This document shows, one piece after another, positions 32,231-45,559 of a stretch of DNA of 64,000 nt. The DNA is from Protonemura montana. Lineage: Eukaryota > Arthropoda > Insecta > Plecoptera > Nemouridae. The stretch's first letter is position 1. The number at the start of each line of letters is the position of its first letter. The stretch is taken from the NCBI GenBank assembly GCA_947568835.1, contig OX387610.1, forward strand, positions 10,317,501-10,381,500, given 5' to 3'. A program made the position numbers and the translations under genes. The notes under the pieces were generated by a model, which made no database searches, was not told the DNA's origin, and saw only the letters and a list, made by a program, of their open reading frames with translations.

Positions 32231-35200
32231 GAATGTCTTTCACAAATGTGTAAATTCATCGATTTGAATTCAAACAGGGAAGGATCATGAATGGCTCATT
32301 ACGGGATATAGGCCGAGGGAGTGGGGGGATACCATAACCTAACCTGTGACCTGAACTAACCCAGAACATCGATCCAAATTGAATTAACAACTGTAGCTCT
32401 CCCCTACGCCTACTTTCGCGACATGTTTGGGATTAACTTTGAACAATTTTGGTAAAAATTTCTGGGATAGCAAGGATATCAACATAATATAAAAGCAATG
32501 AATACTGATAATTAACAACCTCTTAAAATCGTTGTCTTGTAAAACGATACGTGCAGCTAGAGATTAAAAACAAAATTATTATGATTTGAAATTTGGCCAT
32601 GTCTCGACTTTGTGTGACGATTGCTCGTGTAGAGACGTTTACCATCGAATATCATCCAAGTTGTAAACAAGACGATCAAGATCGCCGCGTCACAAACATA
32701 CATCTTTCATCACTTAGCAGTTACATATGTTCGACTAACTTACAACATCCACAATTATTTTATTCTGATCGTGATAGCGAGCTAAAATGGTAATAAACAA
32801 TTAAACAATCTCATTTTATCCACAATAAAATGAATACAACTCGCTAATGGACCAGCTTACTTGTGGACCTAGGATCGAACAAGAGACTTTTACTTGGAGG
32901 ATATTCACCATTCTTGGACTTGACAAAGAGATGGCAGAAATTTGTTAAAAAAAAACTACTTGCTAAAATGCTTTTAGCTCTTCGTGACAACATTTATGTT
33001 GTATATACATTTTTATTTTTGTTTTTCTTTGCATGATTTTTTGCAGACTACCTGTAAGTAAAGCTGGTAATTTGAAGAAGTGGTCATGGAAGTTTTCACA
33101 CCTTTAAGAGTAGTTAATGAAGCTTTTAATGAGGTACAGCGCGTATAAAAACTCAATAGATCAAGCTCTCAAAATGGGCTGGTTAAAAAGTTGTGCCAAA
33201 GGTCGGAAAACATCGTGGAAAAAGCATGTAAACCCTTTTTGTGATTCTGTTACTATTTTCCAGTTAAGAAAAAGGGCTGATAAGAGATGGCCATTTTTTA
33301 TATGCTAACAATGGAACAAATAAAGACTCTCTCTCTCATCTCATCTCTGATATAATTGGAAAAAATTATAGAATCGCACTGTACCGAAAATTGATTTTAT
33401 CAACATCAAAAGCCTATGTTTTTTGTACTTTTTCAATATTTTCAGGAGTGTACAGTGTTTTATAACTGTTATATAAATATATTTCATGAAATATCTAGAT
33501 ATCCAGAATCTGGGATCTAAGATTTCAAGTAATTCTCCAGCGAAATGTACTATTTCCTATGCTGCAAGCCAAGAAACGATTTAAGATGATATCTATATGT
33601 AATCCCTACAAATGTAAGATCTCGCCGTGTTTATCGGTTTTATCAATCCGTTACAGCAGCACGCGTTCTGTGCCTACCTCCTTGACATACGACTTGCACT
33701 TTGCATTGCACGTACAGCAACATTGGCGCCGTAAGATGGCAGAACGTCTTGGAATGCCAAGTGCTTGAAAAAGTTGCAAAAAGTGGCACTTACTGACTTA
33801 ATTCGGCGTAGAATTGAGAGGAAAATCTAGAAATTAGCTGCTAAAAAAGTGGTATTTTCGATGAGATTTGAGTAAGTTTATAGAACGACTTGTTCTTCTC
33901 GAATATTTTGCAGATCTACTACATTTGAGCAAACATAGAGGACAAAAAATGGTTCTTCTTTGGAAGAAAAACATAATATTTATTACAGAAACGGTTGCAA
34001 TACATGTTTTGCTCTTAGATTTTTCAACCAATGCAACGAAAATCTGTCTCATCTAACCTACTCAGACCCAACAAGAAGTTATCCAAACTATCTATTAATT
34101 TCCTCAAGAAAAAACTCGTTCTTTTCATAAAACCAGAGAGCTACGACAACCTTTAAAACTATTCTGGCTATCAAATGGGTCGCAGAAATATTGCACCATT
34201 CTCAGCAGTCAGTGACTCTCACATCCTTACCGCTAAGGAGTCGAGAACCTTCTTTGATTCAGTATCTAATAACGAGTGAGTCAACTTTCTTGACCGTGAA
34301 AAGCTATAAAGTCTAAAATATCACTGAACGAACGTCTTCCTCGTCCTTGACAGCTCTTGAAACAGCATGTGGCATTCCCATCATCGATCTTATGGTGACA
34401 CTGACCTTAGTCAAGGTGCCATATCATTGCACTCTTGAAGAACTAGCGCCGCATTTTTGCATAAAATAAGCATAATCTTATCTGCAGCGATTGGCATCTC
34501 CGTTAGGCGAAATTTAAATTGTTTTCCTTAAGCAAAATCAGTGTAATTTGCGTTTGAAAAGATGACGGTGTCTTGGAAGTGTCATCGCTGAGTTATTTAA
34601 ATATTCAATTGTTTATTTAAATTGGCAAGGTGTTATTGTTGTGGGATATTCTAACAACAGGTCGGTTTTGATAATTGGTTGGAATGAAATAAATAAAGTT
34701 TTTTTTTTGGGATCGGCAAAGTACAGTTGTGTCGAAAGTGGGTGTCAAGGTACAATTGGTTCACATATGCGGACCGAACCAGTTTGTCAGGATGATTAAT
34801 TTGAAAATGATATGGTGTTTGTACCTGTTATTTTTGACACAGGGGTATTTACTATAATTGAACATTTGAATTGAATTATTTAAACTGTCGTTTACTTTTG
34901 GGGATTATAAAAAACTCAGAAAAGATAAATTGATTTCAACGATCGACTCACAAGGGTCATTCACCAATGCGTTTAAGCAAAAAGAAAAGTACATGAAATG
35001 TCGCTGAAAACCTAGCACGTTGATGTGATAATTTTTCACGAATTGTTCCATCATCGTGGGATCTTCAAACCAAAACGCGTCGCCGTCTGCGGTGACTGAA
35101 TTTCTTTAGGAAATTTGTGAAACCATGCAAGACATTATCAGGGAAAAAAAACAGTGGAAACAAAACGTTTAAGGTCGTTTATGGTTTAGGACGTTTCTTG

Positions 35201-36469
35201 CCCGACGATCTAATAAATGTTTCGAATGTTGATTTTTTTTTCTTAGCCCAAAGTCAACAAAAGTGAATCGAGTTCGTCTTCTCACGTTTTCGCTTTCCTT
35301 CTGAGGTAATAGTTTGTTTCTTGGCATTGAAATCTCACTGACCTAGACTTGGAAGTCATGACAGATAAATCATTACATTGTATAACCACAAACAATACGC
35401 AGACACTTGTACACTTGCAAAAATCGGAAAAGATATAACGAGAAATGCAAAACGAAATTATCCAATTGTAAAGATAGGAGATTGACGGCTACCGATTGAT
35501 AGGTACAGGAAGGATTTCCGGCGAGATTATTAAATGTTTGTGTTTGTATCGGTTTAATTGGAGTCTAATTACTTTGGTAATCACATGTATTTTTACCAGG
35601 CTTGCTTCTTGTTCGACGTCAAGCCTTCGATTTCAAGGTACATTACCTCAGTTGTTTATGCGACAACCTAATACCTCTGAAGCTAAAAACAGTGAAGGTG
35701 AATACGAAAATCTGGCGTTATGCTTGAAAATATTAGATAATCGTTTCGATGTTCTCTTCCGGTTTTTATAACCCCTTGCAGTTGGTGCAAAGTGTTTTCT
35801 AGTTTTATGATCTTGTTAGATTCTTTTGATTATGAGATGGAAGAGTTTTTAAGTTAATTATGCGATGTCTCAGTTAAATTATGTAAAATGTAGCTTATCA
35901 TTTTGTATGGGATGCAAAATGTATGTAGTACCGTTGTCGAATTGCAAATGAGACTCAGAAATAAAATTTTATTTTATCTTTAAGATTTTTATAATTTTTT
36001 AATTGATATCGGTTAATTGAAAAGGTTATTGATTCCATGTAAAAAAAACTGATATTTCTGCTGGTAGAAAATGTCCCTATGATTTTTAATGTTTTAGACA
36101 AAAATCTAACATTTTTTAGATCGGAATTTTTTATGATTTAATAAGCAAAATTCAAAAAAAAAAAAATGTAATATAATCAAATTCAAAAAAGACCAAGCAG
36201 CGTCTAGCGAGACTTTGAATGGTTCACCAAATTTTGCAAGAACTACATTTTCACCCAGAAGTTAGAATTTATATATGAAATCAATGTAATTTTACATTAA
36301 AACCCAAACCAATATAAAGCAATACAAAATTTTCTCAAAAATTTCAAATTTTGCAAAAAAAAACACTTTTGCATCCTTAAAGCAAAATAATACAAAAAAA
36401 AATCCTCAACACTTAAAACAATATTAAAAAAAAAAACTCACCACTGAAAACTTCAAAACACCAACAAAA
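32231..36469. other. Long AT-rich stretch without a supported gene
   Basis: At 33047 a strong acceptor-like tract (tgcatgattttttgcag) precedes a 19-codon open frame, and AATAAA lies at about 33317. No upstream exon joins to it sensibly. 35.8-36.4 kb is extremely A/T-rich with many A runs. Nothing recognisable was found. Confidence 0.35.
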
Positions 36470-36850
36470 TCACCGCTCGTCGTCCACCGTATTCGCAAAA
36501 AAAAAGCTCTTTTCCTTTCCTTCGTCTTCGCCAAAATGTGCCTGCTCGACGCGTGCAGACTCAACGCTCTCGTCTTCCTTACGCACGTCTTGGTCGTGAA
36601 CTTGGTCCCTGTCGGTGCCGTCCCCTCCTACTTATAGACAACAACGCCTCCCCTCCCCCCCGTGCTCCTCGGGTGTGCGAATTATCCGCGGTCGGCAATG
36701 CCACGGACCATCCTAGGATGCAGCGCCAACCTTGATGGGCCTTCGGTGGTCTCGGCTCTTCTCCGACATTCGGCCAAGATTTCTGAGAAATGATCGATCG
36801 GTAGATGTGCATGACTTTTGGCTCCGGGTCAAAAATCTAACATTTTGCAG
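36470..36850. other. CpG-rich island with a short signal-like ORF
   Basis: A sharp rise in GC and CpG interrupts very A/T-rich DNA. A 33-codon ORF at 36536-36637 (ATG in the context CCAAAATGT) reads MCLLDACRLNALVFLTHVLV, hydrophobic like a signal peptide, but stops without a clear donor. Longer frames at 36538-36735 and 36579-36812 (minus) compete. A 17-bp direct repeat CAAAAATCTAACATTTT brackets the wider region at 36099 and 36830. Confidence 0.3.
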
Positions 36851-36949
36851 GGGTTATGTTTCCAAATTATTTCCTCCTGTGTTCTAATGTCATACAGCCC
36901 CCCTCCATTCGTCTTCAGTAGCTAAGCACTTTTCTCTGTGCTGTCAATT

Positions 36950-37095
36950 TAAGAGGCGCCGGAACTTCAAAGCTTCATAAATCTAGAGATAAAGTTGTAA
37001 TTGCTATGGTAATAACTCCTGAAAATCGGGAGACTGCTAATTTGTCTGTAATTGGATTGTCATCTTAAGACTCTGGGATTAAACATAACCCTGCT
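36950..37095 (-). mobile_element. MITE-like element (GGATTCACA family), inverted degenerate copy
   Basis: The reverse complement shows CCAATTACAG, CGATTTTCAGGAG, TTATTACCATAGC and CAACTTTATCTC in the order of the copy at 37901. Confidence 0.55.
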
Positions 37096-37900
37096 TATTG
37101 AACATTTTTTTCTCGACGTGTTTTCTTCAGCGTCATCATGTCTCTTATGGAACCAGCAACTTTAAATAGCATGTATGAGCTCTGGAGCTAATTTAACAAA
37201 AAAATATTTTAAGTTTCAATTTTCCCTATATTGGAGCTGATTTAATTTGTTATTAGGAGATGTTTGAAAAGCTATTGAACGCGTTTGATGTGAGACGAAT
37301 TTTTGTCTCAATTGGAAAAATTAATGTGTCCCTTTTTTTCAACAATGCACCGGATTGCTATATTGTTTTGAAATCCTTTGTCCACGAGATGTAAATAGTA
37401 CATTCCGTGTTGTTATTGGCACGGTACATCGCCGATTTTATGAATGTGAAATGCAAGGACAATTTTTAGTGATATGCATTCCTTACATACTACTATCACT
37501 GCATCTTTTAGCTATGGGTGCGGAGCTGGAATGGCCCAACGAAACTCGGAATCGATCGAATCTTATTTAGTTGGTAGTACTTACTACTGAATTATGTAAG
37601 TCATGTGTTGTTAAGGCGGGTGCTAATATCTTCATCAATTGCTCTATCAAAATTCATTGTCCAGTTTCGTCCTACTACACTTTTTTAACAAAACAAATTA
37701 AGTCAAAAATAGAGTTTTTTTATATAAAAATTCCAAAAACTTTAGTTTTTTTTTTTAGTTATATTGATTTTTAAATTAAAAATTATCGATATTACGACAA
37801 TTTTGAACGATTTAAGTTCTTATATTTTGTGGCATATCAATTATGTAAATTAATTTAATTTTATAAAAAATGCCCATTTTCATAAATTGAAACCTTTGAG

Positions 37901-38076
37901 GGTGGATTCACAAAGCAAGATTTTAGGTCAAATCCTGGGTTTAAGAATTTGAAGCTAAAGATCAGCCAATTACAGAAGCTGTTTCAAGATTTTCAGAGAT
38001 AGTTACCATGGTGATAACAACTTTTCTCCCAAAAGTTTGAGGTAAAGCTTAAAAAATATGCTCTGTGAATCCTGGA
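37901..38076 (+). mobile_element. MITE-like element with GGATTCACA terminal inverted repeats
   Basis: The left end GGTGGATTCACAAAGC and right end GCTCTGTGAATCCTGG are inverted matches at most positions. The 176-bp interior has no ORF. Two further copies (18001 and 36950) share its core. It probably depends on a DNA transposase supplied elsewhere. Confidence 0.65.
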
Positions 38077-39770
38077 CCTGGTAATAATTCCATACAAAAT
38101 ATGATTTTTAGGAAGCTTTAGTCGAGGAAACTTCTCCTGTTAGATTGTAGATGCGCGATGCACTAATACCAACATTGCAACTCGTAATTAGACGGCTATT
38201 GACTAATTGACAAGTAGTTTGTTGTTGAAGATTATACGCACTTTTTATACAGTAATTTGATGGCTATAATGCAGGTAGGTGTATAATTAACTGGCGCCAT
38301 CCGCCTGGAAAATTAGTAGATTTTTCTTATTAATTCGCGTTTGGAATTTTAATTTGAGCGTAATGATGCTCACGGACATTTTCTATGCAATTTTATTTAA
38401 TTTTTTTATATATAAAGGAAAATTGATGACACAGAAATATGTGTTAAGATATTCTTTAATATTTTTCCTGATTTATTATGTAACGTTTTTTTGTATTGCC
38501 TTTGTAATTGTTTTATTTGCCATTACACTATAATAACATTTTACTTTGAGTCAATGTATCTCAAGAAAACATGCAGTTTGAAAAATAAATCAAAATTGAT
38601 GCAACTTTTAAATGCCATCAAACTTTGCCAAAATCATAAATTCATAAACACGTGTTGTTTTTTTGTATCCGTTTTGCTAAACGTAAACAGGATGTTGAAT
38701 AAATATGAAAATAACCAGATTAGATCCTTGCTTTTTGCACGATGATAAACGTGATGACAAACTTTCGGCGTTGACATCACCAGTTTTTACCTTCTGGTCA
38801 CTGACTTCTGCCAAAGTCTTACAAAACCCAATCGACGGTCAAGTGACGTACGAAATTATGCATGGAAATCTCCACCAATTTTCCTGGTTTGAGATCCTAC
38901 TCTATCTAAATCTAATCACAATGCAATCATCCCATCTCATGTATTGACTCTTATTTAATTTGATTTAGTTTTCTGTATGATCTTGTGTTACCAATGCTAA
39001 TTTACATAATCTTGGTCTCTTAACCAATATCTCGGTCCACCGGTCAGAATAGCCTTTGAGTGACACAAAGAGTTAGGCTGTCGGTCGCTTTAGGTGTATG
39101 GTCGTAATCCTGATTAAAGACTGATTAAAAATATCATGCAAGAGATTTGGAAAATCTCTTATATGAGTATAAAGATTTGGAAAACAACCGCAAATTTGCG
39201 TCGAAATTGGGCTGAGATATAATTTAAAATTGTATGACACCAATTGAATTTGTCTAAAATATTCTAATTGGCGATCACTAAAAATATACGAAGATAAACT
39301 CAAATTAAATTGGTGTCTTAGCAATACTTTACAGCCCAGAACTGTAATTTTACTGAAAATATACTTCAAAGTCATCAAATATTCTTTAGATTTTGATGGA
39401 AACCCCGAAACTGACAAGGAATTCAACTGTAATTGCTTAACCAATTTATATTTCAAGTCAAATTTTTCTTAGATCTATAGATTAGATTCCTAACAACGCA
39501 ATTTGTTAGCGTAGCATCGCTAATAAATACCACGTTAGCGTATCTGGTGATAAGAAATATTGCCCCCGAAGTGTGAAACTCAAAGTCGCATCCTTGTATG
39601 CCCAAATAAATCGTCGTTGGACGACCGCAAAATCTATAAAACGTGACTCGAGCAAATTCATTAAACCAGCCAGTCACGCATCATTGGAGGCAAAACAAAT
39701 AATAAATTAGCCACAAAAAAAGGACCAGGCGTAATTTCAGCTACTGTTTCAATTGCGGCGAAGGCACCGA
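38077..39770. other. AT-rich stretch with nothing recognised
   Basis: A 127-codon minus-strand open frame at 39073-39456 has no recognisable domain and low-complexity composition. Confidence 0.35.
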
Positions 39771-40187
39771 AAGGTTTGGCGTGTTGGTAACACCGGTTCT
39801 CATGAGATCACCAAAGTTAAGCAACACTGCGCTGAGCCAGGTATTGGATAGATGACCGTCTTTCACATAGTCGGTTCTGTTCGGGAGAGAGTTTCGAGGG
39901 ATGAAAGTTAGTACAGCAACTTCATTCGCCTTGCTTATCAATCTCTTGACAGCATGGATTTGTGGAAGAATCCTGCTATTCGAGTTATACCGTCCTTCGG
40001 AAGGGACGTTAAGCTGGTGGTTCCCTTGGTGCTCTTCACCAAGAGAAGGCTACGTGCCGTCCATGGGGTCCCTATCCTAAGGATCATCATATTCCTCATC
40101 ATCACCTATTTACTAACTGACCCTATAAGATCAGCGCCCTGGTACTCGTAGCCAAAACTGTGCGTCGTTAAACACAACAAACCATCC
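39771..40187 (+). mobile_element. 5S-derived SINE, full-length copy
   Basis: All parts are present in order: AAGGTTTGGCGTGTTGG, AAAGTTAAGCAACACTGCGC, GGATAGATGACCGTC, GGGATGAAAGTTAG, CTTGACAGCATGG, CGTCCTTCGGAAGGGACG, an ATC-rich tract and ACTGTGCGTCGTTAAACAC. Confidence 0.92.
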
Positions 40188-43100
40188 AGCGAAGATTCCG
40201 CCGTTTTGTTGAATCCTTTCAAAGACATGTATGTTTAGATGCAGTCAACACACTTGTAATTTACACCTGATAAAATCCAAACTATCTCGCTCCTTTTGAA
40301 TGTACTCCTGCCTGTTTCTTGTAGTCTACAACTTCAACCAACGATACCAGCGACTTTTTCCTCCGGTAAACAACATTTCATCTTGTTCTTCCTCAGCCAG
40401 TTACAAGACGGAAGGTTGATGCTCGATTGGAGACTGAGATAGATTGTTTCTTCATCTTCACGGGAATCTTGTGTAAGAAAGATGGACAGAGATCTCTGGT
40501 TTGCTACTGGAAAGTTCCTGGTTTGATCTCGGTGGTCACACATGTGATTTCTGATTATTGTTGCAGATCAACTGTGGGGATGTTTTTTTTTGTTCTGTAT
40601 TAATTAGTTTTGAACTTAGATGAAATCTGATGTAAACTGCAATCGCTTGCAATGCTACAATAAATGAGATTATGAGATTATGATTATATATTATTATATT
40701 ATTATATAATATAAGGTATAAGGAATAAGATAAATAATAAAAAAATGAGATTATTTATAATAAAATATATTACCAAGTTGACTTTCATACTTAATACTAC
40801 AAAAGCTATTTTCGCTTTTTGGATTTTTGGTGCGGATACTAATTTCTGTATTTTGCGGCACGTTATTGCTTTCGGTTGGGAATTGTTGACATTTCCTCTA
40901 ATTTAGAATGATTTAGATCTGTCACTTTAGAACATGTAGATGAAATACTTGAATTTTTAAATGTAGAATAAAAACTGTATTAATTAATTAACTACTAAAT
41001 TACACAAAAATAATTCAAAATCACACTGATAGCTTCTACAACGGAGGAGAGATCAATAAAAATAGGCCAATATTTGAAGGAATTGGGGTGGTGGGAAGGA
41101 ATCAGTCTAACTTTTACACCAACCAATCCTTATAGGTTTTAAATTTTCCTCAAAATAAAACGCGGAGCCTCTATGGATTCCTTTTAGCCTCAACTATATT
41201 TACATCTCTTTTATCGAGGTAACGTAATCCTGACCTTGAACGTTTGGCAGACTTTTTAGGTTGTCGCAATGCAAATCTCAAGCTCAAAGAAGATTTGCAT
41301 GTAGTTTGAAACGTGATTTTTTTCCTCGCACATGCAACATTGATTATGCCTAAGCGATCACAAGATTGATGAACATATTCTGCAGCCGTCTGACTTGGCA
41401 TCAGTCACAGCCTCCCAACGGCCCAGCAGGAGTCGCAGACCAACGCACCTATGAATCTAGCAAGCAATGCATCGTGCAGATGCATTCTTTGAAAGCTGCT
41501 CAGCGAATGGCTCAGGAAAACTTATGCTGATTACCATTTTTATACAGATCAACGAGTCCTCGTTAAAAGAAATAGAGATTGGATATTTTTACTGCACCTG
41601 TTGTTGCTCTAACATCTGTGGACCAAGTTTATTATCTGAGATGCATGAGAAGCCGGTTTCGTTCAGCGCAAAGTGTCGTGGTTATTTTAGGTTATAATTT
41701 ACGGTCGAGACATCTAAAAACTAATTGTTTTTGACATTTTTTTTTAACAATTTAACGGGGTTTTAAAAATCTGAATGAAAATGCTACCCAGAAAAAAAAT
41801 GTTTAACTGAGTTGCTAAAAAAATCACAATATTTCAGCATCATAGTTAGCCGACTGACTTTATATGTCCCGTAATCTTCTCAAAAACCCCATCGCATGTC
41901 AGTGTTGCATAACATTAATGTCTGTAACCCATTTCTATGCTGCAGAATTTTAATCAGAGACAGTATATCAAAGCAACTTCTTCATTACGCCTGCTAGATA
42001 TATATTTTGGCAGCAATGCCGATCTAAAAACCGGCGTGATTCATGGTAAGATATGTCGTAGGTGCATGACCCCCAGCTCAGGTAGGTATAGAATGAAATG
42101 AATTCACTTCCATGAGATTCAAGTTGCCACTAATGGCCGGTGCATAGCACAAGTCGCTGTCTCGATATCAATATACGTGTTTGCGGTTGGGCGTCTTTTC
42201 AGACCTGACTTGCCCAAATTCTCGCGTAGGTACTGTAAGCTACTTCAATTTCAAATAAGAAATATTAGGCGCCTATGTCATAAATCCGAGATAGTTTTTT
42301 TAAATAATTTTGTGATTTTTTTTCTTGTTCGTTTTGTAGCTACTGTGAAATGTGGTGCAAGTAATTTGTGCATTTTTATTCATAACCAAAGCGGATCTTT
42401 AACTTCTTTCTTTCTGAATACCTTGTGACATTTCTTCCAGCCTTTGATGAAGATCAAGTTCAAAGTTAACGTTAAGATGAAATTTTAAAGCTATATATAA
42501 AGATGCAAATAAATCATTACCAAGGCAAACACTTGTTAAGTCACCGAAGAAATCATTGAACATAGGAATTAGAAATACTCTTGTGATAAATCCAAAAAAA
42601 AAAAATCCAATGAAAGGGAATGGCAACACCCAAGCCCAATTTATGTCAAACAACTAGAAAAAATGCTAAAATTATGCTAAAATTTATGTTATTAGTTTTA
42701 TTTATTACTGCCAAATCAATTTACAAAACACCGTTAGACCTTGTGACAGAATAATAACATCACATAAAAAAAAAAAACGCCAAATATAATCTCTTCGACC
42801 AATTATGCCAATCTCACATTCGCCAATAATTACGGTCCATACCTGTCGAAGTTATAATCCTTGCTAATCATTACCTACACACGTATGCCTGATGGGTGAC
42901 CGATTACGCTACCACCTAGACATGTTTTGGCACCCAGCAGTTCATAACCAACGACTCCTGGCTAACTGTAATCTAAACCAATCATACAAGGCACGTTGCT
43001 CTTTCAGAAACAACTTCCTTGATCAATTTTATAATAACTGACCAATGGCTACTGACGTTGCGCAGGTATTTTTTTGGATTTTTGTTTCGGTTCAGGGTGC

Positions 43101-43670
43101 CATCGCGTTTAAAAATTTGTCACAGTTGCCGTTTCCTAGATGTTTAACGGGTGTTGACGCCCAAATTCTTGTCTAATTGTTGTTGCTTGCAGGTGATTAG
43201 TCTTCTTCTGCGTCGGTATTTAAACGTGGGCTAGGTTCATTGTGATCGTAGGTCAGCAAATGGTGTGTTCATGGCATGGGTGTAGACGTTTAACCAATCA
43301 GATAACTTACATGCAGTGCTTGGTTAGTTTATTACTCATGCATCTCGTTCTTTTGATAATCATCGAAGATATTAAAACAATATAGAATAAATTAAAACCC
43401 CGATCATACGCAAAGATGTAATTGCGAATGGAGATTTAAATGAAAAGAAACGAAGAGAATATAGCAAAAATAATCAGCGGTCGAGTGACAATTTTAACAG
43501 TTTGAGCGTTATTTTTCAGTTACTAATTTATTTTACCCTAATATGTTCCAATACGAATTAATTTTTTATTTGCTACACAAAATTTCAATTTACCTACATG
43601 TATGTGACCTAACATTGAAATTGCATAGGGGCACAAGATATTTACTAAAACTTTGTGGAACAAAGTTCTA
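40188..43670. other. Long stretch without a supported gene
   Basis: A low-complexity A/T patch lies at about 40670-40770. GATGGGTGACC near 42894 resembles an isolated 5S box C. CTCTGGTTTGCTACTGG near 40493 resembles a tRNA-like unit. Open frames at 41171-41401 (minus) and 42399-42653 (minus) are unrecognised. Confidence 0.4.
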
Positions 43671-44018
43671 ATCTAAAACAAGTAAGCCATGCCCGGAATC
43701 GAGTAGTTCATCACAATGTAATAGTAATGGGTGGGTGAAACAAGGGTTTTCATAGCAATCTAAAACAAGTAACCCGTGCCCGGCATCGGGCAGTTCATCA
43801 CTATGTAATTGTAATGGGTGGGTGAAACAAGGGTTGTCATGGCAATCTAAAACATCTAACCCGTGCCCGGCATCAGGCAGTTCATCACAATGTAATAGTA
43901 ATGGGTGGGTGAAACAAGGGTTTTCATAGCAATCTAAAACGAGTAACCCGTGCCCGGCATCGGGCAGATCATCACAATGTAATAGTAATGGATGGGTGAA
44001 ACAAGGGTTGTCATGGCA
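43671..44018 (+). repeat. 87-bp tandem array, four units
   Basis: Units begin ATCTAAAAC at 43671, 43758, 43845 and 43932. Units 2 and 4 carry the perfect stem TGCCCG-GCAT-CGGGCA; units 1 and 3 have changes in it. Unit ends alternate TTTTCATAGC and TTGTCATGGC, so the array probably arose by doubling a two-unit (174-bp) block. Confidence 0.95.
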
Positions 44019-44604
44019 ATAGCTTTAAAATCCATCTACTAACAAGCACACCAAAGATGCCAATGTAAAGACTCTGTGGTTTTGAAATTCTTCCCACGCA
44101 AATTACTGCTCAATCAATTAAATGTTGTAAATTGTGATAATTATTACATTACAATCGTGATGAGTACTTTAATTAAAGACACTTACATGAATCAGATGCA
44201 TTACGATATAAAAACCGCATTTCATTTCGATTGCAACAAAATGCAGTTGCACTATTGCACAAAAAAAATATGCCTGTGAATCGATGACATAAACACAAGG
44301 GGAGATAATCATGTCTCGATCGTCTCAAACCTTGACTAAACGAACGTGATTCGAATGATCGACTCTATCAACAATCATAATCGACGTCGGCGATTATTAC
44401 AATGATTTGTTGACTTCCACATAGCCACATTTTTGCTATAAATAGACAGGTAGCTGGATTGCGTTGATCTATCAAAGCGGCGTGACGTTTTTTTTTTGCA
44501 ACTGCTCGTCATTTATTTTGCATCATATTGTGTCTCGATGACAAATCTTGATATGAAACCGATTCGTTGGCAAGTCACACACGTTTTTTATGCGTGGTAG
44601 TTTT

Positions 44605-45065
44605 GAGTGATTCACGGCCAGAGAGTGGCTATCTACAAGCAATGGCTGCCATGTTTGCACGGCCAGAGAGTGGCCATCTCCAAGCAATGGCCGCCATGTT
44701 TTCACGGCCAGAGAGTGGCTATCTACAAGCAATGGCTGCCATGTTTGCACGGCCAGAGAGTGGCCATCTTCAGGCAATGGCTGCCATGTTTGCACAGCCA
44801 GAGAGTGGCCATCTCCAAGCAATGGCTGCTATGATTATGTGGCCATAGAGGAGCCATTTCCTAGTAAAGGTTGCCGTATTTTCACGCCCAGAGAGTGGCC
44901 ATCTCCCAGCAATATCCGCCATGTTTCGTTGCTATTTCCTACGACAGGTCACCATATTTGTACGGACCTAGAGTGGCCTTCTCTAAGCAGTGGCCGCCAT
45001 GTTTGCACCGTACACTCGTTAGCCGTTTGAACATGGAGGCTATTTCTTGGCGATGGCCACTCTTG
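44605..45065 (+). repeat. 45-bp tandem array, five regular plus several degenerate units
   Basis: CACGGCCAGAGAGTGGC recurs at 44613, 44658, 44703, 44748 and 44793, an exact 45-bp period. Each unit continues ATCT(A/C)CAAGCAATGGC and GCCATGTTTG. Later units to about 45065 decay. As 45 is a multiple of three, an open frame reads RPESGHLQAMAAMFA repeatedly. Single units of the same sequence elsewhere lie outside any supported ORF, so I treat it as a non-coding repeat. GAGTGGCCATCT and ATGGCCGCCAT are near-palindromes. Confidence 0.95.
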
Positions 45066-45279
45066 TGCCACACAAGGCTCACTTCTGTTCAGATATTCAC
45101 ATTGGAAACTTTGCTAATCGATTTCAGCGATGAGATACCTGAATTATGCAAACAGTTTGTGTCCTATAACAAATGACATCTGGTACTTTGGTGGGATTAG
45201 TGGGACGAAACTGTGGGCTAGGGTTCAAAAATACTCTAAGAGATTGTTTGATTATGAATTTATTGATTTACTGATTAAA

Positions 45280-45379
45280 GGGATTTAACGACGCAATGTT
45301 TTGTCAACGGGCAATTTCCTACTGGTTTACTGGCGTCAGTGAGCAATTGGTGATTGTGAGGAAGATGCTTAACCTAACT
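45280..45379 (-). mobile_element. 5S-derived SINE, 3' tail fragment
   Basis: GGATTTAACGACGCAATG, TTTTGTCAACGGG and TGGCGTCAGTGAGCAA are the reverse complement of the tail, ending at a CTTAACCTAAC stretch. Confidence 0.75.
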
Positions 45380-45559
45380 TATGATTTTAAACCTAACACA
45401 TCTGTTTTTTTTTTTGCAGTTTCACCAGTATCGTATGGAAAGAGATGAGACCGTTTCGATGCGTCCTTCAGAAGGTCGGTTAAACTCACTATCACTAAAA
45501 GAAGCAACCTGTAAGGAATATGTGTTGTCTATTTTTCAGCAATAAAAGTATGTTCACGG

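Noticed and set aside
32593-33106. Two-exon model with donor at 32791 and terminal exon at 33047
   Set aside because: The phases match, but the junction itself creates a stop codon and neither part is recognisable.
43671-44018. CRISPR-like array
   Set aside because: Units are contiguous 87-bp repeats with no unique spacers, in animal DNA.
44567-44848. 15-aa repeat protein RPESGHLQAMAAMFA
   Set aside because: The same 45-bp unit occurs singly in non-coding contexts on both strands. The open frame follows from the 45-bp period.
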